DNA of 64,000 nt from Rhodococcus sp. 14-2470-1b (lineage in GTDB: Bacteria; Actinomycetota; Actinomycetes; Mycobacteriales; Mycobacteriaceae): positions 1-64,000 of the forward strand of contig NZ_NPFY01000031.1 of the NCBI RefSeq assembly GCF_002259415.1, in the 5' to 3' direction. Below, piece by piece: positions 28,954-37,790 of the stretch. A program made the position numbers and the translations under genes. Numbering within the stretch: position 1 is the first letter of the stretch; each line of letters begins with the position of its first letter. The notes below the pieces were generated by a model that worked only from the letters and a program-made list of their open reading frames with translations, searched no databases and was not told the DNA's origin.

Positions 28954-30519
28954 TCACGGTGTTCCGACGATTCTCTCCGCGGCCAGTTTGCCGGACACGA
29001 GTACCGTCGGCACGCCGACACCCGGCGTGGTCGCGGAACCGGCCAGCACGACGTTCGAGAGCCCGGACACGAGATTCCGGCGTCGGAACGGGCCGGTCTG
29101 ACGGAACACATGAGCCGAGGAGAACGGCGATCCTTCCACCATCCCGCGATCGGCCCACGTCTGGGGCGTGTCGATGTGATCGATCGTCATCGACCGGATC
29201 CCGTGGTAGCCGCGGCGCTCCAGCTCGATCCCCAGCTCCCGTACATAGGGGTCACGCAAGCGTGCCCAGTCCAGTGGTGCGCTGTCCAGGTTGGGGCACG
29301 GGGCGAGCACGGACACCGGCTCACACGCCGTTCCACCCCGCTGAACGAGCAGCGACCGATCGGACACCGAGGGCCGAGTGATCAACAGCGACGGGTCGCT
29401 CATGAGCGAACCACGCCCGGAACGAGCGGTGATACGGCGGAAGGTCGCCGCCCAGTCCGCACCGAAATCGATGGTGTGGTGCGACTCGGACGGCCATGTC
29501 GCGGTCACCGACGTGGGCACGGTGCCGTGGAAGACCACCGCCGACGGCGACACCCGACCGTAGCCACGGCGTCGGCCCGCCCGGGTGACATTCGCTCTGT
29601 CCAACAGGGCGTCGACGACGGGGAGGTCGGGCGTCAGGACGAGAGCATCACATGGAATCTCGGTGCCGTCGGACGTGATCACCGCCGTCGCGCGCCCGTC
29701 GGTGACCACGATGTCCGCGACTTCGGTGCCGGTGACGACGGAACCGCCGTGCTTGCGAACGGCATCGGCCATCCCCGCCGCGATCGTCGCCATCCCGCCG
29801 GCGGGGAAATACACCCCGAGCGAAGTGTCCATATGGGCGATCGCGCCGTAGACGGCGAGTGCCCGCGCAGGCGCCATCCCCGCGTACAGGGCTTGGAAGG
29901 TGAACACTCGACGCAAGCGGTCGTCCTTCAGGAAGCGATCCACCTTGGGTCCGAGCTTGCCGAACCCTCCCAGACGGGCGAGGGTAAGCGTGTCCCGTAG
30001 AGCCGCCGGAGACGAGACGAGGTCGAGGGGAGAGTCGAAGTTCGAGTCGATGTACCGATCGAACTCCGAGTCGAAGATTGCAGCGAGCCAGCGGCGCAGG
30101 GATCGATACCCCTCGGCCTCGGCAGCGCCGCATTTCTTCTCCACCTCGGCGGCCATCACCTCCGGGTCGGCGAAGACGTCGATGGACGTGCCGTCGGCGT
30201 AGCGCGTGTGGTAGCTCGGCGCCAACGATTCGAGCTCGATCGCCGGGGTGACGGACTGGAACGTCTCACCCACGGCGGCGAGGGCGGCTTCGATGAGGTC
30301 GGGCATCGTGAGCACGCTGGCCCCGTTGTCGATGTCGTACAGGTGCGATCCGTCCTCGTCCTGTACCGGATAGATGCCGACCCGGCCGCCGACGGACTGC
30401 TCGCGTTCGAGCACCGTGACCGATCGTCCCGCACCGAGGAGACGCAGTGCGGCAGAGAGACCGGCCAATCCGGCTCCTACGACGACCACCGAGTTCGTGG
30501 GTCCATTGATGGCGCGCAC
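28954..30519 (-). CDS. crtI: Phytoene desaturase (CrtI)
   Basis: FAD-dependent bacterial-type phytoene desaturase of 521 residues, converting phytoene to lycopene by successive desaturation. The N-terminal dinucleotide-binding fold is VVVVGAGLAGLSAALRLLGAG followed by LEREQSVGGRVG; the C-terminal carotenoid-desaturase signature region is FRRRNLVSGLSNVVLAGSATTPGVGVPTVLVSGKLAAERI. It is 34 bases downstream of crtE and 131 bases upstream of mptA, all on the minus strand. The start codon is GTG. Confidence 0.93.
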   Translation of the reverse strand: MRAINGPTNSVVVVGAGLAGLSAALRLLGAGRSVTVLEREQSVGGRVGIYPVQDEDGSHLYDIDNGASVLTMPDLIEAALAAVGETFQSVTPAIELESLAPSYHTRYADGTSIDVFADPEVMAAEVEKKCGAAEAEGYRSLRRWLAAIFDSEFDRYIDSNFDSPLDLVSSPAALRDTLTLARLGGFGKLGPKVDRFLKDDRLRRVFTFQALYAGMAPARALAVYGAIAHMDTSLGVYFPAGGMATIAAGMADAVRKHGGSVVTGTEVADIVVTDGRATAVITSDGTEIPCDALVLTPDLPVVDALLDRANVTRAGRRRGYGRVSPSAVVFHGTVPTSVTATWPSESHHTIDFGADWAATFRRITARSGRGSLMSDPSLLITRPSVSDRSLLVQRGGTACEPVSVLAPCPNLDSAPLDWARLRDPYVRELGIELERRGYHGIRSMTIDHIDTPQTWADRGMVEGSPFSSAHVFRQTGPFRRRNLVSGLSNVVLAGSATTPGVGVPTVLVSGKLAAERIVGTP

Positions 30520-30554
30520 GTGAGCCTTTCGTCAGGTGTATCGAAGCGTGTACG

Positions 30555-31700
30555 TCAGTACTGCCGCTGTGTTGCTGCTGTACCCATGCGCCGCAGTTGT
30601 TCGGCCGCACCGGGCTCGCAGTCGCTGTTGTCGAGTGTCACGAAGGCACGTTCGGTGAGATCCGAGATTCTGCGTTCGACGTCGTCGACGGCGCCCAGGT
30701 CGGTCAACACCGTCCGTACCTCGCCGATGCGCTCCTCGGACAGCTCGTGATCACCGAGCGACGTGCGAATCAGCGCGGCGGACTGCGCGTCCGCATCGGC
30801 CAGCGCGACCGCCATGAGGACGGTCCTCTTGCCCTCACGAATGTCGTCGCCCGACGGTTTGCCGGTGACGGCGGGATCGCCGAACACGCCGAGCAGGTCG
30901 TCTCGGAGCTGGAACGCCAGGCCTATGTCGGTGCCGAACGAACGGAACGCGGCAATCAGCTCCGGGGAGGCGTCGGCGAGGGCGGCGCCGAGATGCAAAG
31001 GCCGTTCGACGGTGTATGCCGCCGTCTTGTAGCGGTTGACGCGCATCGCCGCCTCGACGGACTCGTCCAACCCTGCCTCGGCCTCGATGTCGAGAAGTTG
31101 TCCGCCGAGCACTTCGAGGCGCATCGACGACCACACGGGGGACACGCGTGAGGAGGCGTCGGCATCGACTCCGGATTCGCGCAGCATGTCGTCCGCCCAG
31201 CACAGGGCGAGATCGCCCAGCAGAATCGCAGCCGATTCACCGAACCTGGCCGACGAGCCTGCCCAGCCGGCGGACCGGTGGCGATCGGCGAGAGCGACGT
31301 GCACCGTCGGGGAACCGCGGCGCGTCGTGGAGGCGTCGATGATGTCGTCGTGGATCAGCGCGCACGCCTGAACCAGCTCGAGCGACGAGCATGCTTTGAT
31401 CACCGCCGCAGCCGTCTCGCCCGACGGCTGCCCGCCCGCGCCGAGCCAGGCAGTCCACGCGAACGACGGGCGAACGCGCTTGCCGCCGCGGAGAACGAAT
31501 TCGGTCAGGTCGTGGACCGCCGAGACGTAACCACCGCCCACGGCTGCAACCTGATCACGACGGGATTCGAAGAACTCTGCAAGAGCGGTCTCGACCAACT
31601 CGCGAGGTGTGGTGGCACCAGCGGAGTCGCCCGGTGTGCCGGCGGGGATGTCGACGGTCGTCAGGTCGACGGTGCTGGGCGTGGTCGTTTTCCCGGACAG
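30555..31700 (-). CDS. crtE: Geranylgeranyl diphosphate synthase (CrtE/IdsA type)
   Basis: Trans-prenyl diphosphate synthase supplying GGPP for CrtB. The first Asp-rich motif IHDDIIDASTTRRG and the second FQLRDDLLGVFGD are present, with FVLRGGKRVRPSF for the diphosphate site. Length is about 381 residues from the start used. The frame is open to 31826. The best Shine-Dalgarno is GGAGG at 31706-31710, 5 bases before a CTG at 31700, which I use; GTG at 31769 and TTG at 31742 are alternatives without a good ribosome site. The position next to mptA and divergent from the metF-like gene matches mycobacterial idsA2. Confidence 0.9.
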   Translation of the reverse strand: MSGKTTTPSTVDLTTVDIPAGTPGDSAGATTPRELVETALAEFFESRRDQVAAVGGGYVSAVHDLTEFVLRGGKRVRPSFAWTAWLGAGGQPSGETAAAVIKACSSLELVQACALIHDDIIDASTTRRGSPTVHVALADRHRSAGWAGSSARFGESAAILLGDLALCWADDMLRESGVDADASSRVSPVWSSMRLEVLGGQLLDIEAEAGLDESVEAAMRVNRYKTAAYTVERPLHLGAALADASPELIAAFRSFGTDIGLAFQLRDDLLGVFGDPAVTGKPSGDDIREGKRTVLMAVALADADAQSAALIRTSLGDHELSEERIGEVRTVLTDLGAVDDVERRISDLTERAFVTLDNSDCEPGAAEQLRRMGTAATQRQY

Positions 31701-31807
31701 AAGATCCTCCAGTCGATCCGAACGTGCAGGCTGCGGTTTCAACAGTAGCGGTCCGCGTCCGATTCGCACGCGCGCGACCTTCCCGCGCAACACCCCAGGC
31801 GGGAATC

Positions 31808-31813
31808 TATGAT
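31808..31813 (+). promoter_or_regulatory. Leaderless -10 element of the metF-like gene
   Basis: TATGAT, close to the ideal -10 sequence, ends 6 bases before the GTG at 31820, so the transcript should begin with the start codon. No Shine-Dalgarno is present. This supports the choice of 31820 over earlier in-frame starts. Confidence 0.6.
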
Positions 31814-31819
31814 GTCCCG

Positions 31820-32788
31820 GTGACATTTGATTCCGTCAGGGGGCGGTCGAGCGACGGATTCGTAACGCGAACGCCGTCGATCGTGGACCGGCTGCGCAGC
31901 GACGGCGCGGCCCGAATTCCGTTCTCCGTCGAATTCTCACCTCCTCGCGACGAAGCAGGTGAAGCGCGCTTGTGGCGCGCGGTGCGTGAGTTCGAGCAGC
32001 TGCAGCCTGCGTTCGTGTCGATGACCTACGGGGCGGGTGGGTCCACCAGGGATCGGACGGTCCGTGTCACCGGCCAGATAGCTGAGGAAACGACGCTACT
32101 GCCCGTGGCGCACCTGACCGCCGTGTCGCACAGTGTGGACGAGCTGCGGTCGATGGTCGGTTCCTATGCGGACCGCGGAATCTCCAACATCCTGGTCCTT
32201 CGTGGTGACCCGCCCGGTGATCCGCTCGGCGACTGGGAAAAGCATCCGGACGGTGTCGAGTACGCGGACGAGCTGGTCACGCTCGTGCGAGAGCTGGGCG
32301 ACTTCCACGTCGGCGTCGCGTCGTTCCCCGAAGGCCATTACCGTGCGCTGAATCTGGAACAGGACACTCGGGTTCTGGTGAACAAGCTCCGTGCAGGAGC
32401 CGAGTACTCCATCACGCAGATGTTCTTCGATGTCGACGACTACCTCCGCTTACGTGATCGGGTGGTCGCGTTCGATCCTGAGCAGGGGGCGAAGCCCATC
32501 GTGCCGGAGATCATGCCGATCACGTCGCTTCGCACGGTGCGGCGAGCTCTGGCGCTGTCCGGGTCCGCGCTGCCGAAAGCACTGGACGACCGCTTCACCA
32601 CAGCGGCCGGGACCGGTCCGGAAGAGGACAGGGCGGCGGTGCGCGAGGTGGGTATCGAACTCGCGACACAGATCGGTGAGCGGCTGATCGCGGAAGGCGC
32701 ACCGGCGCTGCACTTCATCACCCTGAATTTCGCGAAGGCCACGCGCGAGGTACTCACCAACCTCGGATTGTGCGCCGCCAGGGTCTAG
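31820..32788 (+). CDS. Methylenetetrahydrofolate reductase family protein (MetF-like)
   Basis: A 322-residue TIM-barrel protein of the MTHFR family, which makes 5-methyl-THF for methionine synthesis. It has the family opening IPFSVEFSPPRDE (catalytic Glu), VSMTYGAGGSTRDRT, HLTAVSHS, NILVLRGDPPGD, GAEYSITQMFFD and the barrel end ALHFITLNFAKATREVL. It is the actinobacterial branch (mycobacterial Rv2172c type), and is slightly longer at the N-terminus. The GTG at 31820 is supported by the -10 element. It converges on the GT2 gene with a 39-base gap. Confidence 0.92.
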   Translation: MTFDSVRGRSSDGFVTRTPSIVDRLRSDGAARIPFSVEFSPPRDEAGEARLWRAVREFEQLQPAFVSMTYGAGGSTRDRTVRVTGQIAEETTLLPVAHLTAVSHSVDELRSMVGSYADRGISNILVLRGDPPGDPLGDWEKHPDGVEYADELVTLVRELGDFHVGVASFPEGHYRALNLEQDTRVLVNKLRAGAEYSITQMFFDVDDYLRLRDRVVAFDPEQGAKPIVPEIMPITSLRTVRRALALSGSALPKALDDRFTTAAGTGPEEDRAAVREVGIELATQIGERLIAEGAPALHFITLNFAKATREVLTNLGLCAARV

Positions 32789-32827
32789 GACTCACCGGTT
32801 CTCGGAAGTCCGTGCCCGGCGCACTCG

Positions 32828-33979
32828 TCAGAGCGGACGACCCTTCCACGTGATCGAACCGGTCTTCGATCTGAGGAACGAGTCGACTGTCAGTGCGCCG
32901 TAGAGGAGTACGGACACCGGGTGAACAAACGCCGCCGCAACAGCTCCTGAACCGACGACCCCGGACTCGGCTCGGTCGGCCACGAGACGCGCTGCCACGG
33001 CCGCGCCGTAACCGCCGAGGCCCCACCTACGGGTGCGGCCCGAGCCGAACACTGCAGCAACGGGTGGCAGTACATACGCGAGTGCAGCCGCACCCAGAAC
33101 AGCAGTGGAACCGACCGGCCCGCCGAACGCACTCCACAGCCAGCGGCTGTATCCCTCACGGAGATCGGACCAACCGTCGTACATCCGGCACCGCGCCAGC
33201 TCACCGCCCAACACGACGGCCGTACGGTGCCCGGATCTGCGCAGCGCCCGGGCGATGTCCAGATCCTCTGTGGCGCTGCTCGCGACCGACTCGTGCCCCC
33301 CGATATCCCGATACGCGCGGGCGTCGAACATCAGGAATTGACCGCATGCGACGACGGTCGACGGCCTCGTCGAGGCATTGGCGACCCGTACCGGCAGCGT
33401 CGACAGCCAGGAAAAACTCAGAAGTGGTTGCACGAGGCGCTCGGCGCAACTGTCTGCCTGTTGCCGTGGCCACGGACTGACAAGGGCAGTGCGCCCGCGT
33501 CGGAGCTCCGACACAGCCGCGGCGATCGCACCGGCCGACAGTCGCACGTCGGCGTCGACGAACGCAATGCAGTCGGGCCTGCCCGCCAGGGCCTGCCCCG
33601 CCAGCGTGTGGCAGGCGGCCGCTTTGCCCGTCCAGCCCGCGGGCGGTTCCGTCGTCGAGCGGCGGACGTGGAACCGTGGATCGGAATCAGCCGCGGCGAC
33701 GGCGGCCTCGAACGTGCCGTCCGTCGACCCGTCGTCGAGAACGAACACTTCGAGGGTGGGGCAGTGGACCTGCTGCCGCAGATCGGCGACGAGTGCCGAG
33801 ATCAGATCGACCTCGTTTCTCGCAGGGATGCACACGGCGACGGAGCCGGGAACATCGGATGTGGGCCGACGCAGCGACCTCATCGACAGAGCATTGACGG
33901 CAGTCGTCGCCGCGCCGACACCGGCAAGCGCCGCACCGGCCGTCGTCGCCCGCCTGACCGCGTCGCGGAAATCGGTCAC
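32828..33979 (-). CDS. GT2 family glycosyltransferase, probably carotenoid (CruG/CrtQ-like)
   Basis: A 383-residue membrane-bound family 2 glycosyltransferase. An N-terminal hydrophobic stretch is followed by the GT-A fold: AVCIPARNEVDLI, FVLDDGSTDGTF, FVDADVRLS (the DxD metal site) and QPLLSFSWLSTLP; three hydrophobic C-terminal segments anchor it. This architecture is that of carotenoid glycosyltransferases such as CruG and CrtQ. The GTG at 33979 overlaps the lppM stop as GTGA. With crtO and cruF in the same operon I infer glycosylation of the 1'-hydroxyl of a monocyclic carotenoid. A hopanoid-type GT2 is the alternative. Confidence 0.82.
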   Translation of the reverse strand: MTDFRDAVRRATTAGAALAGVGAATTAVNALSMRSLRRPTSDVPGSVAVCIPARNEVDLISALVADLRQQVHCPTLEVFVLDDGSTDGTFEAAVAAADSDPRFHVRRSTTEPPAGWTGKAAACHTLAGQALAGRPDCIAFVDADVRLSAGAIAAAVSELRRGRTALVSPWPRQQADSCAERLVQPLLSFSWLSTLPVRVANASTRPSTVVACGQFLMFDARAYRDIGGHESVASSATEDLDIARALRRSGHRTAVVLGGELARCRMYDGWSDLREGYSRWLWSAFGGPVGSTAVLGAAALAYVLPPVAAVFGSGRTRRWGLGGYGAAVAARLVADRAESGVVGSGAVAAAFVHPVSVLLYGALTVDSFLRSKTGSITWKGRPL

Positions 33980-34674
33980 ACGGACGACGGTGTGCGTCGC
34001 ACGGGAGGATTGCGTGTCACCCACGCCATGGCGCCGACGATCGCTGCGATGCCGACGGTGACGCCCCCGACGATTCCTGCCCATCCTGCGAAACTGCGAG
34101 TGTTCGGGTCGGGGTAGTTGACCTCGGCGCGCATCGACGTGACCTCACCTGCCGGCAACTTCCAGGTGATGATGTTGTCGCCCTCACGGGTTCCGTTGGT
34201 TGTTCCGATTCGAGCCGGGAACGCGATGGTGAACTGCACGTCCGTGCCCTGAGCGGGAACGTTCTGCAGATCGGCCTTGCCGTCGAGAGTGACGGTGTCC
34301 CCAGCGCGCTGGAGCACCAGTTGATAGCTGCCCGTTGCCTGTTCGGACATCTGGCCGAGGGTCTGCACGTCTCCGAAGGACAGATCGTTGAATCGAGCTT
34401 CGGTGCCCACGTATCCGTCCTGGCGGTACTCCTGGATGCGGATCTTGCTGGCAAGAGTCGACGGTGCGACCAACTGGGGGCCGGTGTCGGTGTCCGACGT
34501 GGGAATCGTCGCGGCCACGATCTGACCGGACACCCGATCGTCCGCGGACACACCGATCGACACCTGGGCGCGGAGACACCCGGTCAGTAGCGGCGCGAGC
34601 AACAGGGTGAGCGCGAGCACCTTCGCGATGCGGTTCCGTCTACGAGTACTACGTTCGCGTGATGTCGACTGCAC
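33976..34674 (-). CDS. lppM: Lipoprotein LppM
   Basis: A 232-residue envelope protein. The signal ends in the lipobox LLTGC (Cys near residue 33); the body is a beta-rich domain (QVSIGVSADDRVSGQIVAATIP, then YVGTEARFNDLSFGD); one C-terminal membrane helix (WAGIVGGVTVGIAAIVGAMAWV) follows. This matches mycobacterial LppM (Rv2171), whose folded domain binds lipid-like ligands such as PIMs and which affects phagosome trafficking. Start is GTG. It sits inside a carotenoid operon, 49 bases after cruF and overlapping the GT2 gene. Confidence 0.9.
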   Translation of the reverse strand: MQSTSRERSTRRRNRIAKVLALTLLLAPLLTGCLRAQVSIGVSADDRVSGQIVAATIPTSDTDTGPQLVAPSTLASKIRIQEYRQDGYVGTEARFNDLSFGDVQTLGQMSEQATGSYQLVLQRAGDTVTLDGKADLQNVPAQGTDVQFTIAFPARIGTTNGTREGDNIITWKLPAGEVTSMRAEVNYPDPNTRSFAGWAGIVGGVTVGIAAIVGAMAWVTRNPPVRRTPSSV

Positions 34675-34723
34675 AGCGACATCGTGCCAGAGAACCAGGC
34701 CGGTCGACGACGCACGGTGGCGA

Positions 34724-35539
34724 TCACCGCGCCGTGTCGATCGTCCTTCGCCTCGATCGGGTGGTCCACGTCCACACGAGGGGTACGCCGACGGTCCCCA
34801 TGACGACGAACCCGTAGATCGCGGAGAATCGAAATTCGGGACCGGAGAGGAAGACTGCGTGCGCGAAGGCGGAGCCCAGCCACGTCCACATGAACAGGAC
34901 GATGGGTGCGGAATCGGTGAGACGAGGCGGATCCGTGCGGATCACCGACTTTCCGGCGAACTCCACGATCACGGCCATCGTCAGTGCCACGACGAACCAG
35001 CCCAGATAATTCGTCACCGGAATCGACGGGATCCCGGGGAGTCCGGCGATGGGCGAGGTCCAGGTCCACTGCCCGTCCGTGACCATCTGGGTGTCGAGGT
35101 AGAGGTCCCAACCGACCATTGCGACCGCCGTCATGACGATCCGGTGCAGCGTCGCTCGCTGATCTGGACGGACACGGTGCAGCAGAAGCGAGACCGCGCA
35201 CCAGATGGGGTAGAAGCCGGCCGTCCAGGCCAACGGCACCACCGCGGGAACACCGAGGATGTCCGGGCCGAGTCGACTCGTGGCGTAGAAGTACGAGCCG
35301 AACGGGAACCCGGTTGCGGTGCCGACGATCTCGGCAGCGATACCGAGCCCGGCCGTGGTGACGAACAATACTGCCGCCCACTTGACGCCCCGGGTGATCG
35401 CGGCGTGCGCGAGAGCGGACGCCGCGAGCAGCGCGACGACGGCGACAGTCACGACATCGCGGTTCGAGCCGCTCACGAGCGGATAGACGATCTGCGCCGT
35501 CACTGCACTTCCGGCGAGGATCCACACGAATCTGTTCAT
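34724..35539 (-). CDS. cruF: Carotenoid 1',2'-hydratase family membrane protein (CruF, DUF422)
   Basis: A 271-residue polytopic protein with about 7-8 hydrophobic helices. Family features include GTATGFPFGSYFYATSRLGP, VPLAWTAGFYPIWCA, VGWDLYLDTQMVTDGQWTW and YLGWFVVALTMA. CruF proteins add water to the psi end of gamma-carotene or lycopene derivatives to give the 1'-hydroxyl that is later glycosylated. The ATG at 35539 overlaps the crtO stop as ATGA, so the two are translated together. Family membership is clear; substrate is inferred from the neighbours. Confidence 0.88.
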   Translation of the reverse strand: MNRFVWILAGSAVTAQIVYPLVSGSNRDVVTVAVVALLAASALAHAAITRGVKWAAVLFVTTAGLGIAAEIVGTATGFPFGSYFYATSRLGPDILGVPAVVPLAWTAGFYPIWCAVSLLLHRVRPDQRATLHRIVMTAVAMVGWDLYLDTQMVTDGQWTWTSPIAGLPGIPSIPVTNYLGWFVVALTMAVIVEFAGKSVIRTDPPRLTDSAPIVLFMWTWLGSAFAHAVFLSGPEFRFSAIYGFVVMGTVGVPLVWTWTTRSRRRTIDTAR

Positions 35540-37149
35540 CGCCGCTTCCGTCCCAGCCACGCTCGGACACGGCCGCCGCCGTGGTCGGACAACGCGATCT
35601 TCGCCGCCGTCCGTCCGCTGGCCGCGGACACGCCGCCGCCGGGATGGGTGGATGCGCCCGTCAGGTACAACCCCTGTGCACCGGGCACACGATGGCCCGC
35701 GAGTTCGGGGACCGGACGCCAGATCATCATCTGGTCCAAGGACATCTCCACGTGCATGATGTTCCCGCCGATCATTCCCAGTTCGCGCTCGATGTCGGTG
35801 GGGGACTGGACGTAACGGTGCAGGATCGTGTCGCGGAAGCCGGGCGCGTACGACTCGAGCGATTCGACGATGCGGTCGGCTTCGGTCTCCGCAAGATCCG
35901 TCGCCACGCGTTCGGTGTCCGACGCACGCCATCGCCGTCCGTCGGACAGGGTGTGCGGATGCCACTGCGACCAGAGAGACACCTGGTGCTCGCCCTCCGG
36001 TGCCACGCTCGGTTCGATTGCGGTGAACGACATCCCGAGGACGGCAGGCTCGGGCGGCAGATCTCCTGCCAGGGCGTGACCGTGCGCACGGCGCAGTTGC
36101 CGGCGATCGTGCACGAGCAACTGCAGACCGGAGGTACCGTCCTGCACCGAGGGTGCACTGGAATACTGCGGCACGGCGGAGGTGGCCAGTCGGACCGCCA
36201 TTCCCAGGCCGGGCCCGACGCGGATTCCTCGTCGCCATGCCTCCGTTCGTCGACGATCGAATCCTCCAGCGTCGAGCAGGTCCAGAGTCGTCAGAACATG
36301 GCAGCCGGCGACGACCGTGCGACTGCGAATCGACCGACCCGATTCCGTGCGCGTCGTCCACCCGTCGCCGGACCGCGCCACTGAGACGGCGCCGTCACCG
36401 ACGGTGAGCTGACCTCCCGTGGCGACGAGCTTCGAGATCATCGCCTCGGTCAACGCGCCGCTTCCTCCGACGGCGCGACCGGGTGGAAGTGTGTGCATCA
36501 GCGCCGCGAAGCCAACCATGGGCGCGGTGCCCGGTTCCGACATCGGCGGGCCGGACTGCGCACCGAACCATGCGAGGGCAGCTTTCAGCCTCTCCGACGA
36601 GAACGTGGCGTCGAGCAGCGCGTCCCCGGTCGTGAGGAACTCACGGGAGAGAGCACTCCCGCCGTCCGGCGCATCGAGTCCCCAGAAGGAGCGCACCAGA
36701 TTGGCTCCCGTCGGCGCCGCCGAGAACGCTTTCATGGTGCGTGCGCTGCGCGGCCCCCAGGACGCGACGAACGTCCGATACGCCATCGCATCCGCAGCAC
36801 CGCACGACCGCGCGATGGAGTCACAGGTGGCGTCGAGGTCGCGACGAAACACGATGGCCTCGTCGTCCGTACCAGGTGCGCCGGGAGCGATCGCCCACGG
36901 ATCGCAATCGACGTAGACCAGACCGTGGTCGGCCAGACCGAGTTCCTCGACGACGCCGGTATGCCGAACCATGATGTGAGCAGACGAGCCACGGTCGACT
37001 CGGTGGCCGGGGAAGCGCTCGGCGGACGACACGCCACCACCTGCGATCGTGTCCTTCTCCACGACTTCGACGGACAGGCCGGCGTCGGCCAGGTAACACG
37101 CTGAAGTCAAGGCATTGTGGCCTGAGCCCACTACGAGAACATCGATCAC
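35536..37149 (-). CDS. crtO: Carotene 4-ketolase, CrtO type
   Basis: A 537-residue FAD-dependent CrtI-related enzyme. It opens VIDVLVVGSGHNALTSACYLADAG, continues with RGSSAHIMVRHTGVVEELGL and has the C-terminal YLTGASTHPGGGVSAASGR, all strongly like the Rhodococcus CrtO that inserts a keto group at C-4 of a beta ring. It is unrelated to CrtW ketolases. The GTG at 37149 gives the family start; the longer frame to 37410 lies over the GNAT gene. The operon runs GNAT, crtO, cruF, lppM, GT2. It needs a cyclised substrate, but no cyclase is in this window. Confidence 0.93.
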   Translation of the reverse strand: MIDVLVVGSGHNALTSACYLADAGLSVEVVEKDTIAGGGVSSAERFPGHRVDRGSSAHIMVRHTGVVEELGLADHGLVYVDCDPWAIAPGAPGTDDEAIVFRRDLDATCDSIARSCGAADAMAYRTFVASWGPRSARTMKAFSAAPTGANLVRSFWGLDAPDGGSALSREFLTTGDALLDATFSSERLKAALAWFGAQSGPPMSEPGTAPMVGFAALMHTLPPGRAVGGSGALTEAMISKLVATGGQLTVGDGAVSVARSGDGWTTRTESGRSIRSRTVVAGCHVLTTLDLLDAGGFDRRRTEAWRRGIRVGPGLGMAVRLATSAVPQYSSAPSVQDGTSGLQLLVHDRRQLRRAHGHALAGDLPPEPAVLGMSFTAIEPSVAPEGEHQVSLWSQWHPHTLSDGRRWRASDTERVATDLAETEADRIVESLESYAPGFRDTILHRYVQSPTDIERELGMIGGNIMHVEMSLDQMMIWRPVPELAGHRVPGAQGLYLTGASTHPGGGVSAASGRTAAKIALSDHGGGRVRAWLGRKRR

Positions 37150-37168
37150 GGCACCAGCGTATAGATCG

Positions 37169-37783
37169 TCACCGTTCGAGCGGTTCGTCCGTTTCGAAGG
37201 GCAGTGCGTGACCGAGAACTGCGAACGGTCGTCGGTCGCCCGCGAAGGTGAAGTTGCGGAGTACGTCCCCGAAACCGAGACTTCGGTACAGGCGCCACGC
37301 GCGGTTGTTCTCGTTCTCCACTTCCGGAGTGGACAGCAGCACGCCGCTTTCCGGGCGGCCGCGAAGGAGTCTGCGCGTGAGTGCGCGACCGAGTCCGTGT
37401 CCCTGTGCATGTGGGGACACGTGCAGCTCGGTCAATTCGAAATAGTCCGAGAGGACAGAGTCGACGTACTCGTCATCGGCGCCGGATCTACGCAGACCGT
37501 CCCTGACCTGCTGGTGCCACCACTGATGCCGAGCACCCTTGTACCCGTACGCGACGGCGACCAGTGGGGAGTCGGGCGTGGGCAGGACTGCACCGACAGC
37601 GCACCATCCGGGGCGGAGGACGTGCTCGGACCACATCGGGGCGCGGTGATACTCCGTGCCTTGCGGGTAACCCATTGCCTCGACGTAGATCGCCAGCGCT
37701 TCGGGAAGGCGACGACGGAGTTCTCGGGCGGACAGATCGACCAGGTACGGGGTCGGTTCCGCGTCGGTAGCGACTGTTCTCAA
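37169..37783 (-). CDS. GNAT family N-acetyltransferase (Rv2170-like)
   Basis: A 204-residue acyl-CoA-dependent acetyltransferase. The acetyl-CoA loop is LTELHVSPHAQGHGLGRALTRRLL near residue 115, and the C-terminal part NNRAWRLYRSLGFGDVLRNFTFAG is typical of GNAT proteins. It corresponds to mycobacterial Rv2170, which is reported to acetylate metabolic enzymes. The start appears to be TTG with GGAAAGG directly before it. It is 19 bases upstream of crtO on the same strand and divergent from the HEPN gene across the LexA box. Confidence 0.88.
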   Translation of the reverse strand: MRTVATDAEPTPYLVDLSARELRRRLPEALAIYVEAMGYPQGTEYHRAPMWSEHVLRPGWCAVGAVLPTPDSPLVAVAYGYKGARHQWWHQQVRDGLRRSGADDEYVDSVLSDYFELTELHVSPHAQGHGLGRALTRRLLRGRPESGVLLSTPEVENENNRAWRLYRSLGFGDVLRNFTFAGDRRPFAVLGHALPFETDEPLER

Positions 37784-37790
37784 CCTTTCC

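Noticed and set aside
30597-31151. Plus-strand frame within crtE
   Set aside because: Antisense shadow with no domain; crtE motifs are unambiguous on the minus strand.
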